A DNA stretch of 64,000 nucleotides, from assembly GCF_001613065.1 (NCBI RefSeq), contig NZ_BDBQ01000027.1, positions 86,599 to 150,598 on the forward strand, given 5' to 3'. Of this stretch, positions 45,014 to 54,454 are shown in pieces. The notes under the pieces were generated by a model that did not search any database, was not told the origin of the DNA, and was given only the letters and a program-made list of their open reading frames with translations. The position numbers and the translations under genes were made by a program. Position 1 is the first letter of the stretch; each line of letters opens with the position of its first letter. Source of the stretch: Nocardia miyunensis NBRC 108239. GTDB lineage: Bacteria; Actinomycetota; Actinomycetes; Mycobacteriales; Mycobacteriaceae.

Positions 45014-45027
45014 CGGACCGTGGTCCG
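45014..45027. promoter_or_regulatory. TetR-type operator
   Basis: CGGACC-GT-GGTCCG is a perfect palindrome 31 bases from the TetR start and 54 bases from the reductase start. A TACCCT -10-like element follows at 45035. Confidence 0.6.
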
Positions 45028-45080
45028 GTTATTCTACCCTGACAGCGGTGTTGACCGCCTCGGCAATTCAAGGAGTGATC

Positions 45081-45647
45081 ATGTCCCAGACTCGTCTTCT
45101 CGCACTCGTCGGCAGCCTGCGCGCCGGATCGATCAACCGGCAGCTCGCCGAGGCGGCCGCGCAGACCGCCCCGGAGGGCGTGGAGGTCGTCATCGCCTCC
45201 GGTCTCGGCGACATTCCGTTCTACAACGAGGACATCGATGTGGAGGGCAGCGTTCCCGCCGCCGCGACCGCCCTGCGCGACGCCGTGACCGCCGCCGACG
45301 GTCTGCTGATCTTCGTACCCGAGTACAACGGCTCGACTCCGGCCGTGCTCAAGAACGCCATCGACTGGGCCTCGCGCCCCTACGGCGCGGGTTCCATCAA
45401 GGGCAAGCCGACCGCCGTGGTGAGCGCGTCGATCAGCCAGAACGCCGCCAAGTGGTCGCACGCCGACACCGTGAAGGTGGCCGGTATCGCGGGCGCGTCG
45501 GTGGTGGAGAGCGCGCATCTGCACTTCGGCGTCATCGGACAGCGTTTCGGCGAGGTGCACCCCCGCGACGATGCCGAGGCGCTGACCGAGCTCGCCGCCA
45601 CGGTGCACGAGCTGGTCGAGGCGGTGAAGAATTCGGTCAACGCCTGA
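45081..45647 (+). CDS. NADPH-dependent FMN reductase
   Basis: 188 residues of flavodoxin-like fold. LVGSLRAGSINRQLAEAA binds FMN phosphate, and FVPEYNGSTPAVLKNAIDWASRP is the family signature. It reduces FMN or quinone-type substrates with NADPH. AAGGAG lies 8 bases before ATG 45081. A single gene, ended by a strong hairpin, and controlled by the divergent TetR gene; this suggests an oxidative or quinone stress role. Confidence 0.92.
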   Translation: MSQTRLLALVGSLRAGSINRQLAEAAAQTAPEGVEVVIASGLGDIPFYNEDIDVEGSVPAAATALRDAVTAADGLLIFVPEYNGSTPAVLKNAIDWASRPYGAGSIKGKPTAVVSASISQNAAKWSHADTVKVAGIAGASVVESAHLHFGVIGQRFGEVHPRDDAEALTELAATVHELVEAVKNSVNA

Positions 45648-45697
45648 CCGTGCGGCCCGGACGGGCCGATCCTGATGTGACCGAGGTGCGAACACCG

Positions 45698-45731
45698 GGC
45701 CCGCCCCCGTCGGATTCGACGGGGGCGGGCC
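45698..45731 (+). terminator. Strong hairpin terminator after the FMN reductase gene
   Basis: A perfect 15-base GC-rich stem (GGCCCGCCCCCGTCG with its complement) closes a four-base loop, 50 bases after the stop codon. It insulates the nrdHIE promoter downstream. Confidence 0.85.
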
Positions 45732-45910
45732 TCGTCGTGTCGGATGTCGCATCCGGGGTCGGTGAGCCGGGAGGGGCATCTGTTACCTGTGGGGACAGTG
45801 GGTTAGCTGAGAAGATGCTACGCGATGAAATCGTGATCTGTGACACAGTCGTGTCGAGTTGTGAATCGACTGTCCAGGTACTTACGCCGACCGAATTTCA
45901 CCTTTGTGAC

Positions 45911-45958
45911 TCGCAACATCTCGTGTTCTAGGATTCTGTCGGCCACTAGGTGTAGTGT
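45911..45958 (+). promoter_or_regulatory. Tandem NrdR boxes upstream of nrdHIE
   Basis: Box 1 TCGCAACATCTCGTGT (45911-45926) and box 2 CCACTAGGTGTAGTGT (45943-45958) start 32 bases apart, three helical turns, as known for NrdR. Both match the ACACnAnATnTnGTGT-like consensus. Possible promoter elements TTGTGA (45904-45909) and TAGGAT (45929-45934) overlap or lie between the boxes. About 180 bases of leader follow before nrdH. Confidence 0.75.
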
Positions 45959-46134
45959 CTTGGGAGCTGGAAGACGGTACGGCCGCAAGGTCGTCCGGGG
46001 TCATGTGACCTGGGGGGCTGAACCCACTTCCAGGGGTTTGCGCACGTGAGGCGAATCGCACTCAGTCACGCACTGCATACGGATTCAAGGCTCAGGTTCA
46101 GGTTCGGTTCCAAGGCCCGATGAGAGAGGGACAC

Positions 46135-46368
46135 ATGACCATCACCGTCTACACCAAGCCCGCTTGCGTCCAGTGCAACGCCACCTACCGCGCCCTCGAC
46201 AAGGCCGGTATCGAGTACGAGGTCGTCGACATCTCGGAGAATCCGGAGGCTCGCGACTACGTGATGGCCCTGGGCTATCTGCAGGCTCCGGTCGTCGTCG
46301 CCGGTGAGGATCACTGGTCCGGATTCCGCCCGGATCGGATCAAGTCCCTGGCCGTCGCCGCGGCCTGA
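46135..46368 (+). CDS. nrdH: Glutaredoxin-like protein NrdH
   Basis: 77 residues of thioredoxin fold. The redox site is C11-V-Q-C14, and the C-terminal WSGFRPDRI is the NrdH signature. Thioredoxin-like in activity, it reduces the NrdE active-site disulfide with electrons from thioredoxin reductase. GAGAGGG precedes ATG 46135. First gene of nrdHIE. Confidence 0.95.
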   Translation: MTITVYTKPACVQCNATYRALDKAGIEYEVVDISENPEARDYVMALGYLQAPVVVAGEDHWSGFRPDRIKSLAVAAA

Positions 46369-46420
46369 TCCGTGGGCCGAGAGTTCGCCCGGCGAGAGGG
46401 GTAGGAAGGGGAGCGTAGAG

Positions 46421-46918
46421 ATGGCCGAAACGCCTGATTCCCGCAAGCGTGGGGAAGCGCCTCGCGGGAACGCACCCCTGGTCTACTTCTCGAGTGCGTC
46501 GGAGAACACGCACCGTTTCGTCGAACGGCTGGGCCTGCCCGCCGTTCGTATTCCGCTCCACACTGCTGATTCGCTTCGCGTCGAGGAGCCCTACGTACTG
46601 ATCTGCCCCACCTACGGGGGCGGTCGGCACGTTCTGGGCGGCAACAGATCCGAGAAGGAATTCGTGCCCCGTCAGGTGGCCAAGTTCCTGAACGATCCGC
46701 ACAACCGTGCGCTGTTGCGCGGCGTCATCGCGGCCGGCAACACGAACTTCGGCGATACGTACTGCGCTGCGGGAGAAGTGATCTCGCGCAAATGCGGAGT
46801 GCCGTACCTGTATCGCTTCGAACTCATGGGAACTGCCGAGGACGTCGAACGCGTCCGAGAGGGATTGGGATTGTTTTGGCAACGACAACAGCACCTGCCG
46901 GTAAGTCGGCCCGCCTAG
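46421..46918 (+). CDS. nrdI: Flavodoxin-like NrdI
   Basis: 165 residues. [18 protein letters not shown] binds FMN phosphate, ICPTYGGG and [15 protein letters not shown] are NrdI signatures. It supplies superoxide to assemble the dimanganese-tyrosyl radical cofactor of NrdF. An N-terminal tail of about 18 polar residues precedes the fold. AGGAAGGG lies upstream. It overlaps nrdE by 43 bases. Confidence 0.94.
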   Translation: MAETPDSRKRGEAPRGNAPLVYFSSASENTHRFVERLGLPAVRIPLHTADSLRVEEPYVLICPTYGGGRHVLGGNRSEKEFVPRQVAKFLNDPHNRALLRGVIAAGNTNFGDTYCAAGEVISRKCGVPYLYRFELMGTAEDVERVREGLGLFWQRQQHLPVSRPA

Positions 46919-49062
46919 AGCGTCCGGTCACCGTGGATACCGCATCGACCGAGGGCCTGGACTACCACGCCCTCAACGCGATGCTGAATCTCTACGGTCC
47001 GAACGGCGAGATCCAGTTCGACAAGGATCGCGAGGCCGCCAACCAGTACTTCCTGCAGCATGTCAACCAGAACACCGTCTTCTTCCACAACCTCGACGAG
47101 AAGCTCGACTACCTGGTCGAGGAGAACTACTACGAGGCCGAGGTCCTGGACAAGTACAGCCGGGCTTTCGTGAAGAAGCTGTTCCAGCAGGCCTACGCCA
47201 AGAAGTTCCGCTTCCCCACCTTCCTCGGCGCGTTCAAGTACTACACCTCGTACACCCTCAAGACCTTCGACGGAAAGCGCTACCTCGAACGCTTCGAGGA
47301 CCGCGTCTGCATGGTCGCGCTCACCCTCGCCGACGGCGACGAGATCCTCGCCGGGCAACTGGTCGAGGAGATCATCGACGGCCGCTTCCAGCCCGCCACC
47401 CCGACCTTCCTGAACTCGGGCAAAAAACAGCGCGGCGAGCCGGTGAGCTGTTTCCTGCTTCGCATCGAGGACAACATGGAGTCCATCGGGCGGTCGATCA
47501 ACTCGGCGTTGCAGCTGTCCAAGCGGGGTGGCGGGGTTGCGTTGTTGCTCAGCAACATTCGTGAGCACGGGGCGCCGATCAAGAAGATCGAGAATCAGTC
47601 CTCGGGTGTCATTCCGATCATGAAGTTGCTGGAGGATTCGTTCTCCTATGCCAATCAGCTCGGGGCGCGGCAGGGGGCGGGTGCGGTGTATCTGCACGCG
47701 CATCACCCGGACATCTACCGGTTCCTGGACACCAAGCGGGAGAACGCGGACGAGAAGATCCGCATCAAGACGTTGTCGCTGGGTGTGGTGATCCCGGACA
47801 TCACCTTCGAGCTGGCGAAGAAGAACGAGGACATGTACCTGTTCTCGCCGTACGACGTCGAGCGGATCTACGGTGTGCCGTTCGCCGATATCGACGTCAC
47901 CGAGAAGTACCACGAGATGGTCGACGACAAGCGCATCCGCAAGTCGAAGATCAACGCGCGCGAGTTCTTCCAGACCATCGCCGAGTTGCAGTTCGAATCC
48001 GGATATCCGTACATCATGTACGAGGACACGGTGAATCGAGCCAATCCGATCAAGGGCAAGATCACCCACTCGAATCTTTGCTCGGAGATCCTGCAGGTCT
48101 CCACGCCGTCGGTGTTCAACGACGATCTGTCCTATGCCACTGTGGGCAAGGACATCTCGTGCAACCTCGGCTCGCTCAACATCGCCAAGGCCATGGACTC
48201 GCCGGATTTCGGCCAGACCATCGAGGTGTCCATCCGGGCGCTGACCGCGGTGTCGGATCAGACCCACATCTATTCGGTGCCCTCGATCGAACAGGGCAAC
48301 AACTCCTCGCACGCGATCGGCCTGGGGCAGATGAATCTGCACGGATATCTGGCGCGTGAGCGGGTCCATTACGGATCCGAAGAAGGCGTGGACTTCACGA
48401 ACATCTACTTCTACACCGTCGTGTATCACGCGGTGCGGGCCTCGAACAAGCTCGCCATCGAGCGCGGCACGGCCTTCGGCGGATTCGCGGAATCCAAGTA
48501 CGCCAGCGGCGAGTACTTCGACAAGTACACCGAGCAGGTGTGGGAGCCGAAAACCGAACGCGTGCGGCAGATCTTCGCCGAGGCCGGGGTGCACATCCCG
48601 ACCCAGGACGACTGGCGCGAGCTGCGGACCTCGGTCATGGCGCACGGCATCTACAACCAGAATCTGCAGGCCGTCCCGCCGACCGGCTCGATCTCCTACA
48701 TCAACCACTCCACCAGCTCGATCCACCCGGTGGCCTCGAAGATCGAGATCCGCAAGGAAGGCAAGATCGGCCGCGTCTACTACCCGGCCCCCTACCTGAC
48801 CAACGACAATCTCGAATACTTCGCCGACGCCTACGACATCGGCTACGAGAAGATCATCGACACCTACGCCGCGGCCACCCAGCACGTCGACCAGGGCCTG
48901 TCCCTGACCCTGTTCTTCAAGGACAGCGCCACCACCCGCGACGTGAACAAGGCCCAGATCTACGCCTGGCGCAAGGGAATCAAGACGCTGTACTACATCC
49001 GCATCCGCCAGATGGCTCTGGAAGGCACCGAGGTGGAGGGCTGCGTCAGCTGCATGCTGTAG
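46876..49062 (+). CDS. nrdE: Class Ib ribonucleoside-diphosphate reductase, large subunit
   Basis: 728 residues if TTG 46876 is the start; GAGAGGG lies upstream and no ATG/GTG fits before the conserved [13 protein letters not shown]. Catalytic parts are [29 protein letters not shown], and the C-terminal redox pair in GCVSCML. The class Ib enzyme lacks the ATP-cone domain, as seen here. It reduces ribonucleoside diphosphates using the NrdF radical. It is translated by overlap with nrdI and ends the three-gene operon; nrdF lies about 9.8 kb on. Confidence 0.96.
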   Translation: MATTTAPAGKSARLERPVTVDTASTEGLDYHALNAMLNLYGPNGEIQFDKDREAANQYFLQHVNQNTVFFHNLDEKLDYLVEENYYEAEVLDKYSRAFVKKLFQQAYAKKFRFPTFLGAFKYYTSYTLKTFDGKRYLERFEDRVCMVALTLADGDEILAGQLVEEIIDGRFQPATPTFLNSGKKQRGEPVSCFLLRIEDNMESIGRSINSALQLSKRGGGVALLLSNIREHGAPIKKIENQSSGVIPIMKLLEDSFSYANQLGARQGAGAVYLHAHHPDIYRFLDTKRENADEKIRIKTLSLGVVIPDITFELAKKNEDMYLFSPYDVERIYGVPFADIDVTEKYHEMVDDKRIRKSKINAREFFQTIAELQFESGYPYIMYEDTVNRANPIKGKITHSNLCSEILQVSTPSVFNDDLSYATVGKDISCNLGSLNIAKAMDSPDFGQTIEVSIRALTAVSDQTHIYSVPSIEQGNNSSHAIGLGQMNLHGYLARERVHYGSEEGVDFTNIYFYTVVYHAVRASNKLAIERGTAFGGFAESKYASGEYFDKYTEQVWEPKTERVRQIFAEAGVHIPTQDDWRELRTSVMAHGIYNQNLQAVPPTGSISYINHSTSSIHPVASKIEIRKEGKIGRVYYPAPYLTNDNLEYFADAYDIGYEKIIDTYAAATQHVDQGLSLTLFFKDSATTRDVNKAQIYAWRKGIKTLYYIRIRQMALEGTEVEGCVSCML

Positions 49063-49104
49063 CGAACTCGCCGGATGCTGACCTATACGAGGAGGGGCTT
49101 GGAT

Positions 49105-49258
49105 CCTTCAGGGGCCCGAACTCGTCCACGCACACCACCCGCCCATCGGCGGGTGGATGGTCGTAGAGAGCCAGTACCCGAGCCGTTTTCGTGGTGAACT
49201 CGCGATCGTTGCTGGCTTTCCAGCATCGATCAACGAAGTTCAGCCATCCCCACGCTCT
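49105..49258 (-). pseudogene. IS630-family transposase remnant
   Basis: On the minus strand the frame reads W-L-N-F-V-D-R-C-W-K-A-S-N-D-R-E-F, then T-A-R-V-L-A-L-Y-D-H-P-P-A-D-G-R-V-V-C and V-D-E-F-G-P-L. WKAS...FxxK and the VDEFGPL first catalytic Asp block are IS630 DDE transposase hallmarks. Similarity stops after FGPL near 49110, and the upstream frame is closed by a stop near 49259. The N-terminus and the rest of the DDE core are gone. A nine-base hairpin at 49135-49156 lies inside the remnant. This fragment sits just behind nrdE. Confidence 0.7.
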
Positions 49259-49888
49259 TCAGCACCGGGCCGACGCTGAAGTTCGCGCTAGACCGAGCTC
49301 GACCAGGTGCTTCCGCCTACGCCTGCCGTGGGTGGAGACAGCTGACCGATCACGCCTCTGGTGCACTTGCCGAACCGGTCTGTGAGGTCCGGCGAGAAGA
49401 AGCAGCAGCTGTTCGTTTGGACACGTTGCGCGCCGTGTTCGTAGCTGTGTGAGCGAGCAGTCGGCTGTGAATCGGATGACGGCAGAGTCGTTGTGGGCCG
49501 CCGTTATTCGGTTTGCCGCGACTTGTCGTCGTAGCTCTGAACGAGGGCAGGGTTGGGGTCTGCGATGGCTCGTCATAGGGTCGCGGCGGGTTCGAGTTCG
49601 GCGTGGCGGCGTGCGGAGGTGTAATCTGCGTTCGGGCATGGTGTGCCCGTGCTGATGATCTGCGAAGATGCAGGTCGCATGGTGCCTGAGGGCATCAAGA
49701 GTGAAATTCTTTTTGACGGTGAAGTGCTGGCGGTGAGGAGGTGGGTAGCTGTGCGTAGCGAACCCCCGAGTCGAAGGCCGCGCGGCGCCGTCCTCCTGTT
49801 CTGCCGGTAGAGCTTTCGGTGGCGAGGTCGGTGCCTCGCGGTGTGATCCGTGATCCCGTATCCACTCGCTGTATGCCGAGGTTTCGTC
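49259..49888. other. Non-coding stretch before mgtE
   Basis: No recognised gene. Reading frames here are short and lack family motifs; some may be further debris of the mobile element. The last ~160 bases (from about 49730) are rich in GGTGAGGAGG, CGAACCCCC and CCTCCTG segments that could pair, and form a structured leader upstream of mgtE; see findings. Confidence 0.4.
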
Positions 49889-51460
49889 ATGTCGATCGAT
49901 CTGTCCTTTGCCGCGCCCACATGCCCCGATGTCCCGGAAGACGGTCACTCGGTCACGCATACCGAGGCCGCTCGAGCGCGTGCCGCCGAAACGAGCGCCA
50001 CCGAAACGTGTGCGATGGACGCGGATGCCGCCGACCCGAGCGGATGTGACACCGTCGTCACCGATACGAGTCTCGCCGACGCTGCTGGCGGCGCTGCCTT
50101 CACCGAAACGATTGTCGCCGAACAGTATTCGGACCATGTCTCGCTGCGGGACCTGATCGCTGATCGCCGCGTCGACGCCGCGCTGAGCTGGCTGGACGAC
50201 CACGCTCCCCACCGGATCGCCGACGAACTCGCCCGCATGGACGCCGTGCACGCGGGACTCGCCTTTCGCCTGCTGGACAAGGATCGGGCATTGGCCGTGT
50301 TCGAGGAGCTCGAGCCGGTCGACCAGCAGCAGATCCTGTCCGGGATGCGCGATCAGAGCTTCCGGGAACTGGTCGAAGGTATGGACCCCGACGACCGGGC
50401 GCGGATGCTGCGTGAGGCCCCCGCGACGGTCGCCAAGAAGGTACTGGCCGGGCTGAGCCCGCGTGAACGGCGGATGACCGCGGCGCTGCTCGGCTATCCC
50501 GAGGGTTCGGTCGGGCGCTATATGACTCCGGAAGTCGTTGCGTTGCACCGTGATCTGACCGTCGAGCAGGCGCTGCGGGTGGTTCGCGCCAAGGGTGCGC
50601 ACGCGGAGACCGTGTACACCCTGCCCGTGGTGGACGGGGGCCGCCAGCTCACCGGTGTGGTCGAGATGCGCGAGCTGGTCCTCAGCGATCCCGGAACCCC
50701 GGTCACCGAACTCGTCGTCACCGCTCCGGTTTTCGCGCGCGCCACCGATGCCGCGGAGAAGGCGGCGCGGCTCATGCGCGAAACCAATCTGATCAACCTG
50801 CCGGTCGTCGACAGCGAGGATCGGCTGGTCGGCTTGCTGACGATCGACGACGCGGTCGAGGTCATCGAGGCCGCCGACAGTGAAGACGTGGCGCGCCAGG
50901 CCGGAACCAGCCCATGGTCCGGCCACTACATGGCCGCCGGGGTCTTCCAGCTGGCCCGCTACCGCGCGATGTGGTTGCTGTTGCTGCTGGTGGCGGCCAC
51001 CTTGACGGTTACCGTGACCGACGTGTTCGAGACGACGCTGGCCCACGCCGCGCATCTGGCGCTGTTCATTCCGCTGCTGATCGGCGCGGGCGGTAATGCC
51101 GGCGCGCAGGCGGCGACCTCGTGTGTGCGAGCACTGGCTGTCGGCGAGGTGCGGGTATCGGATCTGCTTCAGGTCATCTGGCGCGAATGCCGGGTGGGGC
51201 TGGTGCTGGGATCGATGCTCGCGCTGGTCGGCATGGTCATCGGAGCCACGTTCGTCGGTGCGCAGATCGCGGTGGTCGTCGGCATCACCCTGGTGATCAT
51301 CTGCGGTTGGGCGGCGACCATCGGCGGCACGATGCCGTTGTTGGCCAAGAAATTGCGCATCGATCCGGCTGTGATCTCCGCGCCCATGGTCACGACGCTC
51401 GTCGATGCGACCGGACTGATCATCTACTTCACCACCGCGAAGCTCGTACTGGGTATCTGA
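49889..51460 (+). CDS. mgtE: Magnesium transporter MgtE
   Basis: 523 residues from ATG 49889. After an acidic/Thr-rich N-terminal extension (about 1-75) come the MgtE N domain (about 85-190; LDDHAPHRIADELARM), paired CBS domains (about 195-330; VGRYMTPEVVAL, LINLPVVDSEDRLVGLL), the plug helix, and five transmembrane helices with FIPLLIGAGGNAGAQAATSCVRAL and CGWAATIGGTMPLLAKKLRIDPAV lining the pore. It is a Mg2+ channel gated by cytosolic Mg2+ binding to the N and CBS domains. Followed by a strong hairpin. Confidence 0.93.
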   Translation: MSIDLSFAAPTCPDVPEDGHSVTHTEAARARAAETSATETCAMDADAADPSGCDTVVTDTSLADAAGGAAFTETIVAEQYSDHVSLRDLIADRRVDAALSWLDDHAPHRIADELARMDAVHAGLAFRLLDKDRALAVFEELEPVDQQQILSGMRDQSFRELVEGMDPDDRARMLREAPATVAKKVLAGLSPRERRMTAALLGYPEGSVGRYMTPEVVALHRDLTVEQALRVVRAKGAHAETVYTLPVVDGGRQLTGVVEMRELVLSDPGTPVTELVVTAPVFARATDAAEKAARLMRETNLINLPVVDSEDRLVGLLTIDDAVEVIEAADSEDVARQAGTSPWSGHYMAAGVFQLARYRAMWLLLLLVAATLTVTVTDVFETTLAHAAHLALFIPLLIGAGGNAGAQAATSCVRALAVGEVRVSDLLQVIWRECRVGLVLGSMLALVGMVIGATFVGAQIAVVVGITLVIICGWAATIGGTMPLLAKKLRIDPAVISAPMVTTLVDATGLIIYFTTAKLVLGI

Positions 51461-51475
51461 GGCGGAAGTCGTTGA

Positions 51476-51512
51476 GCGAGAGGCGTTTGCGGGTGCCGCA
51501 AGCGCCTCTCGC
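51476..51512 (+). terminator. Strong hairpin terminator after mgtE
   Basis: A 17-base stem (GCGAGAGGCGTTTGCGG pairing with CCGCAAGCGCCTCTCGC, one G-T pair) around a three-base loop begins 15 bases after the stop. Confidence 0.85.
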
Positions 51513-51642
51513 GAGCACCGCGCTCGGTATTCACCGGCCGGAATCGGTGTCGGGTTGCCGGTGATGAACGGTTGCAGAACCCGCGGCAATAGATTCGTTC
51601 ACGTTGCGCGAAAAGGGTTCCGCCCTCAGGTGAAGCGGATAA

Positions 51643-51654
51643 GTTAGCGCTAAC
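51643..51654. promoter_or_regulatory. LacI-family operator for the ABC-lacI operon
   Basis: GTTAGCGCTAAC is a perfect palindrome with the central CG and TTAGC arms of LacI-type operators. It lies 38 bases upstream of the first transporter gene, whose operon encodes a LacI regulator. Confidence 0.7.
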
Positions 51655-51691
51655 ACCGAGTGGTTCGAGCGTGCCAGTGAAGGGGATCTCG

Positions 51692-52549
51692 ATGAGTTCG
51701 CGTCCAGCGATCGACACCAGAACAGCCGATCCACCTGCACCGGAAGGTTTTACGGTCATATCGGCGCGACGGTCGATCCGGCGGGTTCGCCGAGTCCCGA
51801 CTGTCGTGCTCTACGTGGGGTCGGTCGTCGCAGGGATCGCGCTGTGGTGGTTGTTGGCGGCAACGGTTTTCGCCGCGCAGGGCGATCTGCCGACACCGCC
51901 GCAAGTCGCCGATGCGGCGGTGCGGCTGGCGTCGTCGGGCGAGTTGTGGCGCAATGTCGAGCCGAGCCTGGTGCGCGTGCTCGCCGGGTTCCTGATCGGT
52001 GTCGCGGTGGCGATCCCGGTCGGCTTCCTGATGGGTTGGTACCGACTGGCCCGCGGCCTGATGGAGCCGTGGATCCAATTCTTCCGGACGATACCGCCGC
52101 TGGCGTTGACCCCGATGGTCATCATCTTCGTGGGTATCGGTGAGAGCGCCAAGATCTTCCTGATCTTCTTGGCATCGTTCCTGTCGACGGTGATCGCCAC
52201 TTTCCAGGGCGTCCGCAGCGTCGAACTCACGCTGATCAAGGCCGCGCGCGTGCTCGGCGCCGGTGATTGGACCGTGTTCCGCCGGGTGGCCGTACCGGCC
52301 TCGCTGCCCTATATCTTCACCGGCGCGCGAATCGGATTGGGCAGCTCGTGGGCCACGCTCGTCGCGGCCGAACTCGTCGCGGCCAGCTCCGGACTGGGGC
52401 ATTTCATGGAAATTTCGGCACAGTATTACGAAACCGCCGACATCGTCGTCGCCATCATCGCGATCGGCCTGCTCGGATTCGTGATGGATCGTGTCCTGCT
52501 CGCGGTGCAGGCACGGTTGACCGCCTGGGAAAGTACGCGGGCCGAGTGA
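51692..52549 (+). CDS. NitT/TauT-type ABC transporter permease
   Basis: 285 residues from ATG 51692 with AAGGGG upstream. Six transmembrane helices; the EAA-like loop reads RVLGAGDWTVFRRVAVPASLPYIFTGARIGLGSSW, typical of SsuC/TauC-type permeases. It starts a four-gene operon with the ATPase, binding lipoprotein and LacI regulator, each overlapping or close. Substrate is probably a sulfonate, nitrate-type anion or similar organic acid; not determinable from sequence. Confidence 0.9.
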   Translation: MSSRPAIDTRTADPPAPEGFTVISARRSIRRVRRVPTVVLYVGSVVAGIALWWLLAATVFAAQGDLPTPPQVADAAVRLASSGELWRNVEPSLVRVLAGFLIGVAVAIPVGFLMGWYRLARGLMEPWIQFFRTIPPLALTPMVIIFVGIGESAKIFLIFLASFLSTVIATFQGVRSVELTLIKAARVLGAGDWTVFRRVAVPASLPYIFTGARIGLGSSWATLVAAELVAASSGLGHFMEISAQYYETADIVVAIIAIGLLGFVMDRVLLAVQARLTAWESTRAE

Positions 52550-53376
52550 TGCGGATCGATATCAAAGAGGTCACCAAGGTCTTCGACACCGCGGCCGGCC
52601 AGATACGCGCACTGGACCCGATCACCCTCGCGATCGAGGCCAACGAGATCGTCTGCATCGTCGGTAGCAGCGGATGCGGGAAGACGACGCTGCTGAACAT
52701 CATCGCGGGGCTCGAGACCGCCACCGCCGGAGTGGTCGAAGTCGACGGCGCCGTCGTCACGGGTACCAGCCCCGATCGCGGTGTCATCTTCCAGCAGTAC
52801 GCACTGTTTCCGTGGCTGACCGTTCGCCAGAACGTCGAATTCGGTCTGTCGCTGAAGCGAATTCCGGCCGCGGAACGCAAACGCATCGCGGCGCACTACA
52901 TCGATCTGGTGGACCTGACCGATGCCGCGGACCAGCTGCCGCGGCAGCTGTCCGGTGGTATGAAGCAACGCTGCGCGATCGCCCGCGCCTACGCGGTGCA
53001 ACCCAAGGTGCTCCTGATGGACGAGCCGTTCGGCGCCCTGGACGCGATGACGAAAACGACTCTGCAGGAACAACTTCTGGATGCATGGAGTGCCGAGCCG
53101 CGCACCGTCGTATTCATCACCCACGACATCGACGAGGCCGTCTACCTCGGTAACCGGGTGGTCGTGATGAGCCCGAAGCCGGGCCGCATCGCGAACGTCA
53201 TCGACATAGACCTGCCCCGCCCGCGCAACCCCGAACTCCGAGTGACTCCGGAGTTCAACGACCTGCGCCGACAGGTCTGGGACGCCGTACACGGCCGGGG
53301 ACCGCACGACTTGCATTCGCAGGACCCACTTCGCTCGACGGTGGCGCCGGGCGAGCACGAAGGAGAACGTCAGTGA
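52549..53376 (+). CDS. NitT/TauT-type ABC transporter ATP-binding protein
   Basis: 275 residues. Walker A GSSGCGKTT, Q-loop VIFQQYALFPWLTVRQN, signature LSGGMKQR, Walker B VLLMDEPFGALD, and switch His in FITHDIDEAVYL are intact. Start ATG overlaps the permease stop (TGATG). It energises uptake of the substrate bound by the next gene product. The C-terminal ~25 residues are a polar tail absent from many homologues. Confidence 0.95.
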   Translation: MRIDIKEVTKVFDTAAGQIRALDPITLAIEANEIVCIVGSSGCGKTTLLNIIAGLETATAGVVEVDGAVVTGTSPDRGVIFQQYALFPWLTVRQNVEFGLSLKRIPAAERKRIAAHYIDLVDLTDAADQLPRQLSGGMKQRCAIARAYAVQPKVLLMDEPFGALDAMTKTTLQEQLLDAWSAEPRTVVFITHDIDEAVYLGNRVVVMSPKPGRIANVIDIDLPRPRNPELRVTPEFNDLRRQVWDAVHGRGPHDLHSQDPLRSTVAPGEHEGERQ

Positions 53377-54401
53377 GGATAGGCAGCACACGATGGGGTC
53401 GCCGCTGCGCGGCGGTGCTGAGCATGGCGGCAGTGACGACGTTGCTGGTCGCCGCGTGCGGGTCGGACAGCTCGGGTGGCGGTTCGACGACGCTGCGCAT
53501 CGGATACATTCCCGACGTTCACGGCGCGGGGCTCGTCGACTCGGCGTCCCAGCAGAAGTTCTGGGCCAAAGCCGGTGTGCGCGCCCAACTCTCGTCGTTC
53601 GCCAACGGCCCCAACGAGATCCAGGCCATCCAAGCCGGAAAACTCGACATCGCCTATATCGGCCCGGGGGCGCTGTATTCGGCGATGGCGGGCAAGGTGG
53701 ACGTGATCGCCATCGACTCGACGTCATCGGCCGATGCGCTCGTGGTGGACGCCGCGAAGGTGCCGGACCTGAAATCGCTGGCCGGCAAGACGATCGGATA
53801 CGCGCAGGGCACCTCGAGTCAGATGATCCTCGATCTGGCCCTGGACAAGGCGGGCCTGACGAACGATCAGGTCACCTTGCGGCCGCTCGATCAGAATCTC
53901 ATTCCGACGTCTTTCCTGTCCGGGAAGATCGATGTCGCATCGGCATTTCCGGGCGGAACCCAGCAGATCCTCGCCAAGGACAAGGGCGCCAGGATTCTGG
54001 TCAGCGACAATGATTTCGCGCCGAAATACATCTTTCCCGAGGTGTGGGTGGCCAGTCCCGACCTGGTGAAGAAGGACCCGGCGAAGGTGGTGGCCTTCCT
54101 CAAAGCGTTCATCCTGGCCAACGATTGGCGGCGCACACACCTGCCGGAAGTGATCAGCGCGAGCGCCGCCACCGCGGAGAGCTCGACCGAGGCGCAGGCG
54201 TATCTGTCGGAGAAGACCAACTGGCTCAGCGCGGCCGAAATTCTCCAGGATGGTCAATCCGGCACGACCGACCAGTGGTTCACCGCGCTCAACCAGCTGT
54301 TCATCAGGACGGGCCAGGGCACCGCGCTCACTCCGCCGTCGCGGTACAACAACATCGCGCTGTTCAAGCAGGCTTACGACGCGGTCCACCCCGAGAAGTA
54401 A
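53373..54401 (+). CDS. NitT/TauT-type substrate-binding lipoprotein
   Basis: 342 residues from GTG 53373 (GTGA overlap with the ATPase stop). The signal peptide has the lipobox V-A-A-C29, so it is anchored to the membrane. The mature part follows the SsuA/NMT1-like fold: LRIGYIPDVHGAGLVD, NEIQAIQAGKLDIAYIGPGALYSA and KTIGYAQGTSSQMILDLAL. The 'AYIGPGA' pocket is typical of aliphatic-sulfonate/nitrate-type binding proteins. Ligand unknown. Confidence 0.92.
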   Translation: MRIGSTRWGRRCAAVLSMAAVTTLLVAACGSDSSGGGSTTLRIGYIPDVHGAGLVDSASQQKFWAKAGVRAQLSSFANGPNEIQAIQAGKLDIAYIGPGALYSAMAGKVDVIAIDSTSSADALVVDAAKVPDLKSLAGKTIGYAQGTSSQMILDLALDKAGLTNDQVTLRPLDQNLIPTSFLSGKIDVASAFPGGTQQILAKDKGARILVSDNDFAPKYIFPEVWVASPDLVKKDPAKVVAFLKAFILANDWRRTHLPEVISASAATAESSTEAQAYLSEKTNWLSAAEILQDGQSGTTDQWFTALNQLFIRTGQGTALTPPSRYNNIALFKQAYDAVHPEK

Positions 54402-54454
54402 CCGTACGAATTCGGTTGCACGACAACCACATCGCAGGAGGTTCAGGGACCGTC

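Noticed and set aside
45959..46134. Cobalamin riboswitch upstream of nrdH
   Set aside because: No B12-box-like sequence is visible, and the class Ib enzyme does not use B12; paired NrdR boxes explain the regulation.
46915..48885. 656-codon open frame antisense to nrdE
   Set aside because: Val/Asp/Leu-rich shadow of the conserved nrdE gene with no domain of its own.
49135..49156. Nine-base hairpin as terminator of nrdE
   Set aside because: It lies within the IS630 coding remnant (the HPPADGR codons) on the opposite strand and has no T-tract; coincidence with the coding sequence is likelier.
49259..51589. 776-codon open frame antisense to mgtE
   Set aside because: His/Gln/Arg-rich composition and no motifs; it mirrors mgtE codon structure.
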